DNA of 20,305 nucleotides, taken from contig JAVBJV010000039.1 of NCBI GenBank assembly GCA_031546815.1, positions 1 through 20,305 on the forward strand. Reading direction: 5' to 3'. This DNA comes from JAVBJV01 sp031546815 (GTDB lineage: Bacteria > Pseudomonadota > Alphaproteobacteria > Acetobacterales > Acetobacteraceae). Positions 1-8,126 of the stretch are shown piece by piece. Position 1 is the stretch's first letter. The number at the start of each line of letters is the position of its first letter. Position numbers and translations under genes: made by a program. A model generated the notes under the pieces. It did no database searches. It saw nothing but the letters and a program-made list of their open reading frames with translations, and was not told the DNA's origin.

Positions 1-218
1 TAAATGTGGTAAATGCGTATTAATGATGCATCCAGATAACGCAATAGGCGAAATTACCGCCGAGCCAAAAATCTCGTAACCCATTGATCTACGGGTATCA
101 GGGAAGGGGGATGAGCCACGATATCCTGTTGGTAACGCGGAACCTGCGCGCCCCCACCGAGCTCACCACAGACATTCCCCCGTGAATTCCTTTAAAATCA
201 AACAGATGGCGATCCGGT
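1..218. other. Left flank, no confident gene
   Basis: No gene can be called with confidence here. On the plus strand a frame is open from base 2 to a TAA at 77-79 (25 codons) and contains a Cys-x-x-Cys pair right at the window edge (KCGKC). It could be the 3' end of a gene lying outside the window, but 25 open codons can occur by chance. This piece uses TTA and ATA codons and is AT-richer than the rest of the window, unlike all neighbouring genes. Bases 80-190 show no ORF, tRNA or repeat that I can recognise. The last part (191-228) holds the probable terminator of the convergent efflux operon. Confidence 0.3.
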
Positions 219-228
219 TCACGCCATC
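191..228 (-). terminator. Probable intrinsic terminator of the efflux operon
   Basis: Read on the minus strand, GATGGCG (222-228) pairs perfectly with CGCCATC (205-211), giving a 7-bp stem with a 10-nt loop. It is followed by TGTTTGATTTTAAA (191-204), a T-rich but interrupted tail. The stop codon of the last permease gene (219-221) lies in the loop. Position and direction fit the end of the minus-strand unit. The short stem and broken T tract make this a moderate call. Confidence 0.45.
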
Positions 229-1340
229 GCGTTGATGGTGGCACGGAAGCGGGCCAGGGCGTAGCCGAACAGGGCGGTGCCGATCGCGGCCAGCGCCAGG
301 AATTGCGGCCAGACGACCGACAGACCCGCCCCCCGATACAGAATGGCCTGCGCCAGCATGATGAAGTGCGTGGTGGGGGCGGCCAGCATCACATATTGCA
401 CGATCTCGGGCATGCTTTCACGTGGCGTGGACCCGCCCGACAGCATCTGTAGTGGCATCAGGATCAGCATGATCAGCAGCCCGAATTGCTGCATGGACCG
501 GGCGATGGTGCCGAGGAAAATCCCCATGGCGGTGGCGGCGAAAAGGTGGATGGCAGCACCGGCCAGAAACAGCGGCACGGACCCCTCGATCGGCACTGCC
601 AGTAATCCCTGCACGATGAACAACAGCGAGAACGTGCAGGCAGACAGCACCACCAGCGCCATCGACCAGATCTTGGCGGTCATGATCTCGAGCGGCGTTA
701 CCGGCATCACCAGCAGATGCTCGACAGTGCCGTGCTCGCGCTCGCGGATCAGGGCGGCACCGGTCAGCACAATCGCCAGCATGGTGACGTTGTTGATCAG
801 CTGGATGATCGCCCCGAACCACTTCTTGTTGAGCTGCGGATTGAACCGCACCCTTAACGCCAGATCGATGGGGGGGATGGCGTTGGCGCGGGATCGATCG
901 GTGAAGTTCGCAATCTCTCCGGCGACGATGGCCTGAATGTAACCGCTGCCGACGAAGGCCTGGCTCATCCGTGTCGCATCGACGTTCAACTGGATGACCG
1001 GCGCGCGTCCGGCCAGCAGGTCGCGCTGGAAGTTGGGGGGGATATCCAGGGCGAATGTGTCCAGCCCTGCATCCATGCGCGTATCCATCTCGGCCTGCGT
1101 AATCATCACGGGACGCAGGAAAAAAGGCGGGTAGAAAGCGCTGGAAATGCGCGACGACAGGGGGGACTGGTCCTCGTCTACAATGGCGATGGGTGCGCGG
1201 TTGAGCGTTTCGGGGATGGCGGTTGCTGCCGAATAGATCGCCAGGCTGAACGCATAGATGATCAGCCCGATCATCACCGGGTCGCGCAACAGACTGCGCA
1301 GTTCCTTGACGCCCAGATGCAGCACGTTGGCGATGCGCAT
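219..1340 (-). CDS. yhhJ: ABC-2 type transporter permease, YhhJ-like
   Basis: Inner-membrane permease of an ABC-2 type exporter, 373 residues, close to the usual length of YhhJ/YbhR-type permeases. One N-terminal membrane segment (about 22-42) is followed by a large soluble region (about 45-170) and then a C-terminal bundle of roughly five hydrophobic segments. The family motif after the first helix of the bundle is clear: REREHGTVEHLLVMPVTP, the cytoplasmic coupling region. The start ATG is 3 nt after the stop of the ATPase-permease gene; its AGGAG ribosome binding site lies inside the 3' end of that gene, so the two are probably translationally coupled. It probably pairs with the permease half of the upstream fusion protein and the HlyD adaptor in one pump. 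The substrate is not evident; related systems are annotated as drug exporters. Confidence 0.9.
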   Translation of the reverse strand: MRIANVLHLGVKELRSLLRDPVMIGLIIYAFSLAIYSAATAIPETLNRAPIAIVDEDQSPLSSRISSAFYPPFFLRPVMITQAEMDTRMDAGLDTFALDIPPNFQRDLLAGRAPVIQLNVDATRMSQAFVGSGYIQAIVAGEIANFTDRSRANAIPPIDLALRVRFNPQLNKKWFGAIIQLINNVTMLAIVLTGAALIREREHGTVEHLLVMPVTPLEIMTAKIWSMALVVLSACTFSLLFIVQGLLAVPIEGSVPLFLAGAAIHLFAATAMGIFLGTIARSMQQFGLLIMLILMPLQMLSGGSTPRESMPEIVQYVMLAAPTTHFIMLAQAILYRGAGLSVVWPQFLALAAIGTALFGYALARFRATINAMA

Positions 1341-1343
1341 GGC

Positions 1344-4079
1344 TCAGCTCTCCTGCTTCTTCAACAGTAAGACGGACAGCCCGAGGATGACGGGTATCGC
1401 CAGCGCCAGCGGCAAGAATGACTCGTGCAGATCCGAGAAATTCAGCGCCTTCGAGAACACTCCCCGCGTGATGGTCAGATAATGCGTGGTCGGATAGATC
1501 TTCCCGATCAGCGCGCCGCCCCCCTCGAGCGAGGATACCGGGTCCATCATGCCCGAGAACTGTGTGGCGGGCAGGATGGTCAGGATGGTAGTACCGAAAA
1601 TGGCGGCGATCTGGCTGCGCATGAACGACGAGATCAGCAGCCCCAACCCCGTGGCGGCGGTTGTGTAAAGCAATGTCGCAAGCGTGAGCGTGAGGAAACT
1701 ACCCTTCAACGGCACCTTGAACAGCAGCAGGGCCATCAGGGTGAGCAGAAAGAAATTCATCATGGCCAGCACGATGTAGGGAAGCTGTTTCCCCAGCAGA
1801 AACTCCAGCCGCGAGGTCGGCGTGACGTATAGATTGACGATCGACCCGAGCTCCTTTTCGCGCACCACACTCAGCGCGGTCAGCATGGCGGGGATCAGCA
1901 TCAGCAGCATCGGGATGACGGCGGGGACCATCGCCACCAGACTTTTCACATCGGGGTTATAGCGGAAGCGGGTCTCGACCGAGGCCACCGGCACTGCGCC
2001 GGTGCCTGCATGTGCCATGCGTTTGGCCAGCCAGTCCGCGTGTATGCCCTGCACGTAACCGCGCACGGTTTCGGCGCGCGGCGGCATTGCGCCGTCGATC
2101 CACGCGCCGATCTGCGTCGGCCGTCCGCGTGCAACATCCTGCGCGAAGCCGGATGGTATCTCGATCGCCAGCATCAGCTCGCCCGAACGCATGCGCCGGT
2201 CAATGTCGGCATAATCGGCGATGGGCGGGCGTTCGATGAAGTAGCGTGACCCTGAAATATCGAACGTGTAATCGCGGCTGAGTGTCGTCTGGTCGCGGTC
2301 CAGAACGGCAAAGGTCAGATCCTCGACGTCCATGTTGATGCCGTATCCCATGATGAGCATCAGCAGAAGGCTGCCAATCAACGCCAGTGTTGCGCGGATT
2401 GGGTCGCGTTGCAGTTCCAGCGATTCAAGACGGGCGTAACTGAACATACGCCTGATATCGAAGAATTTTCGGCGCGGCGGTGTGTGTGTGTCCGGCGTAT
2501 GCGTCGCAGGGGGGGCGCTTTCGGGCAGGGGAGGATTTATCGTCACATCGTCCGCCACAGCGTCTTCCAGATAGCCGATGAACGCGTCTTCCAGCGTTGC
2601 CACGCCACGGTTTTTCACCAGTGTGGCGGGTGCATCGCTGACCAGAACGCGGCCCGCATGCATCAGCGAAATCCGGTCGCAGCGCTCGGCCTCGTTCATG
2701 AAATGGGTCGAGATAAAAATTGTCACCCCATCGCGCCGCGACAGTGTGGCCAGAATGTTCCAGAACCCGTCCCGCGCCACAGGGTCCACGCCCGAGGTCG
2801 GTTCGTCGAGGATCAGCATCTCGGGCCGATGCACCATCGCCACCGCAAGCGACAGACGCTGGCGCTGCCCCACCGGCAGTGAAGCGGGCAGGGCATCCAT
2901 GATCGTGGTCAGACCGAACTGTTCGGCCATTTCGGCCACGCGGGCGGGGATGTCGGCTTCGGGCACACTGAACAGCCGCGCGTGCAATGCCAGATTCTGC
3001 TGTACCGTCAGTTCGGTATAGAGCGAGAAATTCTGCGACATGTAACCGACACGCCTGCGGGCCTCGATGTTCTGCGCGTCGACCTGCTTGCCGAACAGCC
3101 AGGCCTGCCCGCTGCTGGCCGAGAGCAGCCCGGTCAGCATCTTCATCGTCGTCGTCTTGCCGCAACCGTTCGATCCCAGAAAGCCGAAAATCTCGCCACG
3201 GCCGATGCGGAAACTCACATTGTTCACGGCGACGAAGTCGCCGAAGCGCATGGTCAGTTCGCGCGCCTCGATGGCGACGGTATCGTCGGTGCTTTGCGTA
3301 CGCGGGGCGATGCTGATCGGCTTATGCTCCTTGCGGGCGTCCTCGGGCAGCATGGCGATGAACGCGTCTTCCAGCGAGCTTGTCCCACTGTGTTCAAGCA
3401 ACTGCGCAGGTGTGCCGGTTGCCAGTACTTGCCCGCCATTCATCGCGGCCAGCCAATCGAAGCGGGCGGCTTCTTCCATATAGGCGGTGGCGACCAGCAC
3501 GCTCATACTTGGGCGTTCGGCGCGGATATCGTTGATGAGGTCCCAAAACTGCCGACGCGACAGCGGATCGACGCCGGTTGTCGGTTCGTCGAGGATCAGC
3601 AGATCGGGGTCGTGGATCAGCGCGCAGCACAACCCCAGTTTCTGTTTCATCCCGCCCGAGAGCTTCCCCGCCGGACGGTCGAGGAACGGTGCCAGTCCTG
3701 TGCGTGTGGTCAGCTCTGTGATGCGGCGAATGCGTTCGTCGTGGCCATGCCCGAACAGGCGACCGAAGAAGTTGATGTTCTCGAACACCGACAGGGTGGG
3801 GTAGAGATTCTTGCCAAGCCCCTGCGGCATATACGCCACGCGTGAGACGATTGCCTCGCGGTGTCGCCGGTTCGCGATATCGCCCCCCAGCACGCTCACC
3901 TGTCCGGACTGCACCACGCGCGCCCCAGCGATCAGCGACAGCAGGCTGGATTTGCCAACCCCGTCCGGCCCGATCAGCCCTGCCATACAGCCAGCTGGAA
4001 TTTCCAGCGACACGGCGTTAAGCGCCTGCGTCTTCTTGTAATGCAGGCTGACATCGTGGACGCGGATGACAGGCTCCAT
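1344..4079 (-). CDS. rbbA: RbbA-like ABC transporter: two ATPase domains fused to a permease
   Basis: Three-part fusion of 911 residues from the chosen ATG at 4079, which agrees with the length I recall for E. coli RbbA (YhiH). An in-frame ATG at 4124 lies inside the preceding gene and would add only an Ala/Val-rich tail, so it was not used. ATPase domain 1: Walker A GPDGVGKS (37-44), signature LSGGMKQK (140-147), Walker B LLILDEP (160-166). ATPase domain 2: Walker A GSNGCGKT (302-309), signature-like LPVGQRQR (401-408), Walker B LILDEP (422-427), H-loop His459. A Pro/Thr-rich linker (about 513-536) leads to an ABC-2 permease half (about 545-908) with the motif REKELGSIVNLYVTPTSR. Domain 1 has Tyr200 where the H-loop His is expected, and domain 2 has a degenerate signature, so the two sites are unequal. 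The name RbbA comes from a reported ribosome association in E. coli; the fusion to a permease and the neighbours favour export here. Confidence 0.9.
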   Translation of the reverse strand: MEPVIRVHDVSLHYKKTQALNAVSLEIPAGCMAGLIGPDGVGKSSLLSLIAGARVVQSGQVSVLGGDIANRRHREAIVSRVAYMPQGLGKNLYPTLSVFENINFFGRLFGHGHDERIRRITELTTRTGLAPFLDRPAGKLSGGMKQKLGLCCALIHDPDLLILDEPTTGVDPLSRRQFWDLINDIRAERPSMSVLVATAYMEEAARFDWLAAMNGGQVLATGTPAQLLEHSGTSSLEDAFIAMLPEDARKEHKPISIAPRTQSTDDTVAIEARELTMRFGDFVAVNNVSFRIGRGEIFGFLGSNGCGKTTTMKMLTGLLSASSGQAWLFGKQVDAQNIEARRRVGYMSQNFSLYTELTVQQNLALHARLFSVPEADIPARVAEMAEQFGLTTIMDALPASLPVGQRQRLSLAVAMVHRPEMLILDEPTSGVDPVARDGFWNILATLSRRDGVTIFISTHFMNEAERCDRISLMHAGRVLVSDAPATLVKNRGVATLEDAFIGYLEDAVADDVTINPPLPESAPPATHTPDTHTPPRRKFFDIRRMFSYARLESLELQRDPIRATLALIGSLLLMLIMGYGINMDVEDLTFAVLDRDQTTLSRDYTFDISGSRYFIERPPIADYADIDRRMRSGELMLAIEIPSGFAQDVARGRPTQIGAWIDGAMPPRAETVRGYVQGIHADWLAKRMAHAGTGAVPVASVETRFRYNPDVKSLVAMVPAVIPMLLMLIPAMLTALSVVREKELGSIVNLYVTPTSRLEFLLGKQLPYIVLAMMNFFLLTLMALLLFKVPLKGSFLTLTLATLLYTTAATGLGLLISSFMRSQIAAIFGTTILTILPATQFSGMMDPVSSLEGGGALIGKIYPTTHYLTITRGVFSKALNFSDLHESFLPLALAIPVILGLSVLLLKKQES

Positions 4080-4087
4080 CACAGCGG

Positions 4088-5158
4088 TCACTGCAGCAAC
4101 CGCAATTGCAGCGATGGCGGCCACTCGGCCTGCGGGTCGAGCCGGATATAGGCCATACCCGGAAGGCCGGTTTTAACCTGCGTGATGTATTGGCGGAGCA
4201 GGGCAGGGTCGATCTGGGCGCGAATACGGAACATCAGCTTCTGGCGTTCTTCCGCGGTTTCCACCGTCTTGGGCGTGAACTGCGCGACATCGGCCACAAA
4301 GGATGCGCGCGCCGGGATCACGTATTGCGGCGCGGCGTCGAGCACCAGCCGGACTTCCGATCCAAGCGCGATCTGCCCGGCGGCTTCGGTTGGCAGGAAG
4401 AAGGTCATGTAGACATCGGCAAGGTCGATTATGTTCAGCACACGCCCGCCGGACGAAACCACTTCCCCTACCTGGGCGACGCGATACTGCACGCGCCCGT
4501 CGCGCGGCGAGCGCAGAGTGCTGTCGGCGATATCCGCCTGGATGCGCTGGATCGAGGCGCGCACTGCCTCGACATCGGCTTCCGCGCCGATCACTTGCGA
4601 GCGCGCGAACCCGATGGCGGCCTCGGCGGCGGCAAGCTGGGCCTTTGCCGCGCTGTGTGCGGCGCGTGCGCCTTCGTATCTGGCGCGATCGTCGTCGAGC
4701 GTTTGCTGCGGAGAATTACCGCGCTCGGCCAGTGTGGCGGTGCGCGACAGGCGGCGCTGGGCGGCGTCTGCCTCGGCCTCGCGTTGTGCGACGACAGCTT
4801 CTGCGGCGGTTTTCTCGGCCTCGCGCTGGGTCACCTGGCTGTTGGAGGTATCGACACCGATCACGGCGCGCCGCAATTGCGCTTCCGCCTCGCGCAGCTG
4901 TGCGGCCAGCACGGCGGTGTCCATGCGCACCAGCGGCTGCCCGACGGTGACGAAATCACCCTCGTTGACCAGAATTTCGACGATCCGGCCGGGGGCCTTG
5001 GCAGCGATATCGATCTCGGTCCCTTCGATGCGTCCGTTGCCGCTGGCGAAGCCGGGCGGAAGTCCCGCGGGCTGCAGGGATTTCCATGCGGCATACGCAA
5101 CCCCGATGCCGATGATGGCGACAGTGCCCCGCAAAAGATTACGCCTGTTCGATGTCAT
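4088..5158 (-). CDS. yhiI: HlyD-family membrane fusion protein, YhiI-like
   Basis: Periplasmic adaptor of the exporter, 356 residues, the usual size for YhiI/YbhG-type proteins. An N-terminal signal anchor (about 9-25, preceded by NRR) holds it in the inner membrane. A biotinyl-lipoyl-like half follows (about 44-80, KAPGRIVEILVNEGDFVTVG), then a long Ala/Glu/Gln-rich coiled-coil hairpin (about 82-212), the second lipoyl half (about 214-246, LRSPRDGRVQYRVAQVGEVV) and a beta-barrel region. Such proteins bridge an inner-membrane pump and a TolC-type outer-membrane channel; no TolC homologue is in the window. The stop is 8 nt before the chosen start of the ATPase-permease gene. The gene begins 49 nt after the phaC stop on the same strand, with a modest AAGG ribosome binding site. 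The family is clear, the substrate unknown. Confidence 0.92.
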   Translation of the reverse strand: MTSNRRNLLRGTVAIIGIGVAYAAWKSLQPAGLPPGFASGNGRIEGTEIDIAAKAPGRIVEILVNEGDFVTVGQPLVRMDTAVLAAQLREAEAQLRRAVIGVDTSNSQVTQREAEKTAAEAVVAQREAEADAAQRRLSRTATLAERGNSPQQTLDDDRARYEGARAAHSAAKAQLAAAEAAIGFARSQVIGAEADVEAVRASIQRIQADIADSTLRSPRDGRVQYRVAQVGEVVSSGGRVLNIIDLADVYMTFFLPTEAAGQIALGSEVRLVLDAAPQYVIPARASFVADVAQFTPKTVETAEERQKLMFRIRAQIDPALLRQYITQVKTGLPGMAYIRLDPQAEWPPSLQLRLLQ

Positions 5159-5207
5159 GAATATTCAACCTTGATTGCTGACGGCATGTATCTGTCGATA
5201 CCTTGTA

Positions 5208-6989
5208 TCAACGTTGCAGCACATATGTGCCGGGTGCGTCGGTAATGGGCGGCAGGTCTTTTTGTGGCGCCCCCATTGTCGGCGGTGCAACGCCCGGCGT
5301 GGAGAGGGCGGCCAGCCACGTCTGCCATTCCGGCCACCACGATCCGGGTTTGGAGGGTGTGCGGGCCTTCCATGTGTCGGCGTCTACATAAGGTTCGCCG
5401 GGGGGGCGCGCGGCGATGCGGTAGCTGCGACCAGGATGTCCGGGTTCGCTGACGATCCCGGCATTGTGGCCGCCGCTGCTCAGCACGAATGTGATCTTCG
5501 CGCCGGCCACAAGGTGGATCTTGTACACCGACTTCCACGGCGCAACGTGATCGCGTTCGGCCCCCACCGCGAATATCGGCAGGGTGCGTGCACCGAACCA
5601 GACCGGCCGGCCATCCACCATGTAACGCCCCGCCGCCAGATCGTTGCGCAGGAACAGGTGGCGCAGATACTCGGAATGCATGCGGTAAGGCATACGTGTC
5701 GCGTCGGCATTCCAGGCAGCCAGATCATTCATGGGGATGCGTTCACCCAGCAGGTATTCGCGCACGATACGCGACCAGACAAGATCGTTCGAGCGCAGAA
5801 TCTGGAACGCCCCCGCCATCTGATAGGTGTCCAGATAGCCTTTCTCCCACATCATCGCTTCCAGATAAGCGATCTGGCTTTCATCGACGAACAGCATCAG
5901 TTCACCGGCCTCGGTAAAATCGCCCTGTGCGGTGAAGAACGACAGGCTGGCCAGACGCCTGTCGCCGTCGCGCTTCATCACCCCGGCGGCGATCATCAGC
6001 AGCGTGCCGCCAAGGCAATAGCCGGTGGCATGCACCTTGCGCCCGGGCATGATGGTCGAGATCGTGTCCATCGCCGCCATGACGCCGCTTTTGCGATAGT
6101 CGTCCAGACGCAGATCGTGGTCGTCCGATGTCGGGTTGCGCCACGATATGATGAAGACCGTGTGCCCGCGCTCGACCAGATAGCGCACCAGGGAATTCTC
6201 GGGCGACAGGTCGAGGATGTAGTATTTCATGATCCACGCAGGCACGATCAGCACCGGTTCGGCATACACGGTCTCGGTCGCTGGGGTGTATTGGATCAGC
6301 TCGATCAGGTGGTTGCGGAACACGACTTTTCCCGGCGTCACGGCAACCGTCTCGCCCACGCGGAATGCTTCTGCGCCCGGGGGCGGCGCATTGCTCATCA
6401 AGTGCTGCGCATCCTCGAGCAGGTTCTGCATGCCCTGCACCAGATTGAACCCGCCGCTTTGCAGGGTGACCAGCGCGGTCTCGGGGTTCGACCAGAGGAA
6501 GTTCGAGGGAGAGAACGCGTCCAGCCTCTGCCGCACGGCAAAGGCCATGCGGGCTTCTGTCTCCTTCGCCACACCACTGACGCCGGTTGTCGCCTGCTGC
6601 CACCAGTTCTGCGTCAGCAGGAACGACTGGGCATACAGATTGTAAGGCCAGCTTTTCCAGCCGGCATGCGTGAAGCGCCGATCATCGGGCTTCGGGGTGA
6701 CCGGTGCGGGTGCATCGGGGTCGATGAGGGATTGCCCGGCATAGGTCAGCAGTTGCGTGGCATTGCGTGCGGCATGTTCCAGCAGGCCGAGCTGCTTGCC
6801 GGGCGACAGGGCCATGTTGGACCACCATTCGACGGTGGTGTTGACGATGGTCGCCGGCGAAATACCGCGCGTAAACCGGGCAAGCTGGGCACGGAAAAAC
6901 TGGTCTGCAAATGTGTGGATCTGCTGCTGGTCGGACTCTGTGGCAGGGGTGGGCGCCGGTCCTGGACGTTTGGGGGCAGAGCGGAGCAT
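5208..6989 (-). CDS. phaC: Class I poly(3-hydroxyalkanoate) synthase PhaC
   Basis: Polymerises (R)-3-hydroxyacyl-CoA into polyhydroxyalkanoate on the granule surface. From ATG 6989 the protein has 593 residues, the class I size (about 590). The N-terminal PhaC domain (about 25-230) precedes the alpha/beta-hydrolase core. The lipase-like box is GYCLGG (323-328) with nucleophile Cys325; Asp480 (ERDH) and His508 (GGHNAG) complete the triad and fall at the numbers I recall for the C. necator enzyme. The C-terminal GSWWPEWQTWL is typical of class I. The start was chosen because GGGAGA stands 6 nt upstream of ATG 6989; a longer frame runs to 7352 but crosses the promoter region and the divergent msrP, and ATG 7010 has a weaker ribosome binding site. 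No phaA, phaB, phasin or phaR is nearby. The next gene on the strand, 49 nt on, starts an exporter operon, an unusual neighbour. Confidence 0.95.
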   Translation of the reverse strand: MLRSAPKRPGPAPTPATESDQQQIHTFADQFFRAQLARFTRGISPATIVNTTVEWWSNMALSPGKQLGLLEHAARNATQLLTYAGQSLIDPDAPAPVTPKPDDRRFTHAGWKSWPYNLYAQSFLLTQNWWQQATTGVSGVAKETEARMAFAVRQRLDAFSPSNFLWSNPETALVTLQSGGFNLVQGMQNLLEDAQHLMSNAPPPGAEAFRVGETVAVTPGKVVFRNHLIELIQYTPATETVYAEPVLIVPAWIMKYYILDLSPENSLVRYLVERGHTVFIISWRNPTSDDHDLRLDDYRKSGVMAAMDTISTIMPGRKVHATGYCLGGTLLMIAAGVMKRDGDRRLASLSFFTAQGDFTEAGELMLFVDESQIAYLEAMMWEKGYLDTYQMAGAFQILRSNDLVWSRIVREYLLGERIPMNDLAAWNADATRMPYRMHSEYLRHLFLRNDLAAGRYMVDGRPVWFGARTLPIFAVGAERDHVAPWKSVYKIHLVAGAKITFVLSSGGHNAGIVSEPGHPGRSYRIAARPPGEPYVDADTWKARTPSKPGSWWPEWQTWLAALSTPGVAPPTMGAPQKDLPPITDAPGTYVLQR

Positions 6990-6995
6990 GACAAG

Positions 6996-7001
6996 TCTCC
7001 C
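6996..7001 (-). promoter_or_regulatory. Ribosome binding site that decides the phaC start
   Basis: GGGAGA on the minus strand, 6 nt before ATG 6989. The alternative upstream ATGs lack a comparable site. Confidence 0.6.
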
Positions 7002-7016
7002 GCTGTTCATGGCTTC

Positions 7017-7045
7017 ATTGTAACCGGGTAAGCTCTGCTTGGGAA
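7017..7045 (-). promoter_or_regulatory. Possible sigma70-type promoter of phaC
   Basis: On the minus strand TTCCCA (7040-7045) and TACAAT (7017-7022) are separated by 17 nt. TACAAT matches the -10 consensus at five of six positions; the -35 matches at four of six. Transcription would begin near 7010, leaving a leader of about 20 nt before ATG 6989. This is a by-eye match only. Confidence 0.35.
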
Positions 7046-7109
7046 TTCTGAATGTAACGCGCTGGTGGAACACACCGCGCGGAACAGCATGCAGAGTTAA
7101 TAAATAAAC

Positions 7110-7135
7110 GCCGATCTTGTATGGTATATATCGGC
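7110..7135. repeat. Short dyad in the phaC-msrP divergent region
   Basis: GCCGAT (7110-7115) and ATCGGC (7130-7135) form a perfect 6-bp inverted repeat around a 14-nt AT-rich centre that contains TATGGTATAT. It sits about 30 nt before the msrP start, so it could be an operator over a promoter or a leader stem. A 6-bp dyad may also be chance. The remaining 6990-7164 region holds no gene. Confidence 0.25.
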
Positions 7136-7148
7136 AGATCTCAGTCCG

Positions 7149-7158
7149 AGGGGAGGGG
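7149..7158 (+). promoter_or_regulatory. Ribosome binding site that decides the msrP start
   Basis: A purine-rich run (GAGGGGAGGGG ending at 7158) sits 6 nt before ATG 7165. It supports this ATG over the in-frame ATG at 7117, which would add 16 residues in front of the Tat signal. Confidence 0.65.
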
Positions 7159-7164
7159 CGTCCT

Positions 7165-8079
7165 ATGGGTATCGTGCATCGCCGCGCATGGTCTGTGTCT
7201 TCCGCGTCCATCACGCCCGAAGCGGTGTACCGGCGACGGCATCTGCTGCTGGGTGGCATGATGGCGACGCTGGCGCCGCACGTGCACGCACAGGAAGCGC
7301 CGCGTGACCGGTATCCGCCTGGTCGTGCGCTGTCTGCGGAACGCGATGTCACGACCTACAACAATTACTACGAATTCGGGTCGAGCAAGAATATCTGGAC
7401 GGCGGCCCAACGCTTGCCGCAACGCCCCTGGTCGCTGAAGATCGAGGGGATGGTGGAAACGCCCCGCACGCTCGACCTCGACGATCTGCTGAAACAGGTG
7501 ACGATCGAGGAACGCGTCTACCGCCATCGCTGTGTCGAGGCCTGGGCGATGACGGTGCCATGGAGCGGTTTCCCAATGGCCGATCTGTTGCGCCTGGCCA
7601 GGCCGCTCGCCTCGGCGCGGTATGTGATGTTCGAGACAGCGACGGCCCCCGGTGTGATGCCGGGGCTGCGGCAGAGCTGGTATTCGTGGCCGTATCAGGA
7701 AGGCGTGACGATCGCGGAAGCGGCGAACGAGCTGGCATTCATTGCGACTGGTCTGTACGGAAAACCGTTACCTGCCCAGAATGGTGGCCCGATCCGGATC
7801 GTTCTGCCGTGGAAATATGGCTTCAAGAGCTGCAAGGGCATCGTGCGCATGGTGCTCACGGACCGCCGCCCGGTGTCGTTCTGGGAGAAACTGGAGGCGT
7901 CGGAATATGGGTTCTGGGCCAATGTAAACCCCGATGTCCGCCACCCGCGCTGGAGCCAGTCGCACGAGCGTCTGCTGGGCAGCGACGAGCGTGTTCCGAC
8001 GCAAATTTATAACGGTTACGGAGAGTTTGTTGCGCCGCTGTACGCAAATGTGCCGACATCCGAAAAGCTGTTCATGTAA
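7165..8079 (+). CDS. msrP: Protein-methionine-sulfoxide reductase catalytic subunit MsrP
   Basis: Periplasmic molybdopterin enzyme (sulfite oxidase fold, formerly YedY) that repairs oxidised methionine in exported proteins. From ATG 7165 it has 304 residues, slightly shorter than E. coli MsrP. A Tat-type signal is visible: Arg triplet at 23-25 (RRRHLLLG), a short hydrophobic stretch and a probable cleavage site after HVHA (about 42), fitting export of a folded cofactor-containing protein. Cys123 in RHRCVEAWAMTVPW is the expected molybdenum ligand. Other family blocks are YNNYYEFG (65-72), GGPIRIVLPWKYGFKSCK (207-224) and EYGFWANVNP (247-256). MsrP normally takes electrons from the haem-containing membrane protein MsrQ, usually encoded next to it; none is present on either side. 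No clear hairpin terminator follows, only a T6 run after the stop, so some read-through into the next operon is possible. Confidence 0.93.
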   Translation: MGIVHRRAWSVSSASITPEAVYRRRHLLLGGMMATLAPHVHAQEAPRDRYPPGRALSAERDVTTYNNYYEFGSSKNIWTAAQRLPQRPWSLKIEGMVETPRTLDLDDLLKQVTIEERVYRHRCVEAWAMTVPWSGFPMADLLRLARPLASARYVMFETATAPGVMPGLRQSWYSWPYQEGVTIAEAANELAFIATGLYGKPLPAQNGGPIRIVLPWKYGFKSCKGIVRMVLTDRRPVSFWEKLEASEYGFWANVNPDVRHPRWSQSHERLLGSDERVPTQIYNGYGEFVAPLYANVPTSEKLFM

Positions 8080-8126
8080 ACGGGATTTTTTGTTGTCCTC
8101 CACGGCTTGACGCCACCCTCATACCA

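Noticed and set aside
2577..3376. Identical 20-bp segments at 2577-2596 and 3357-3376
   Set aside because: Both encode the conserved LEDAFI end of the two ATPase domains of the same gene; explained by domain duplication rather than by a mobile repeat.
5175..7031. 618-codon open frame on the plus strand opposite phaC
   Set aside because: phaC is certain from its catalytic residues and length; the opposite frame has low-complexity His/Arg/Gly-rich sequence without motifs.
6990..7352. N-terminal extension of PhaC up to 7352
   Set aside because: It would overlap msrP and the promoter region; the extension is Arg/Cys-rich and unlike PhaC, while ATG 6989 has a good ribosome binding site and gives the class I length.
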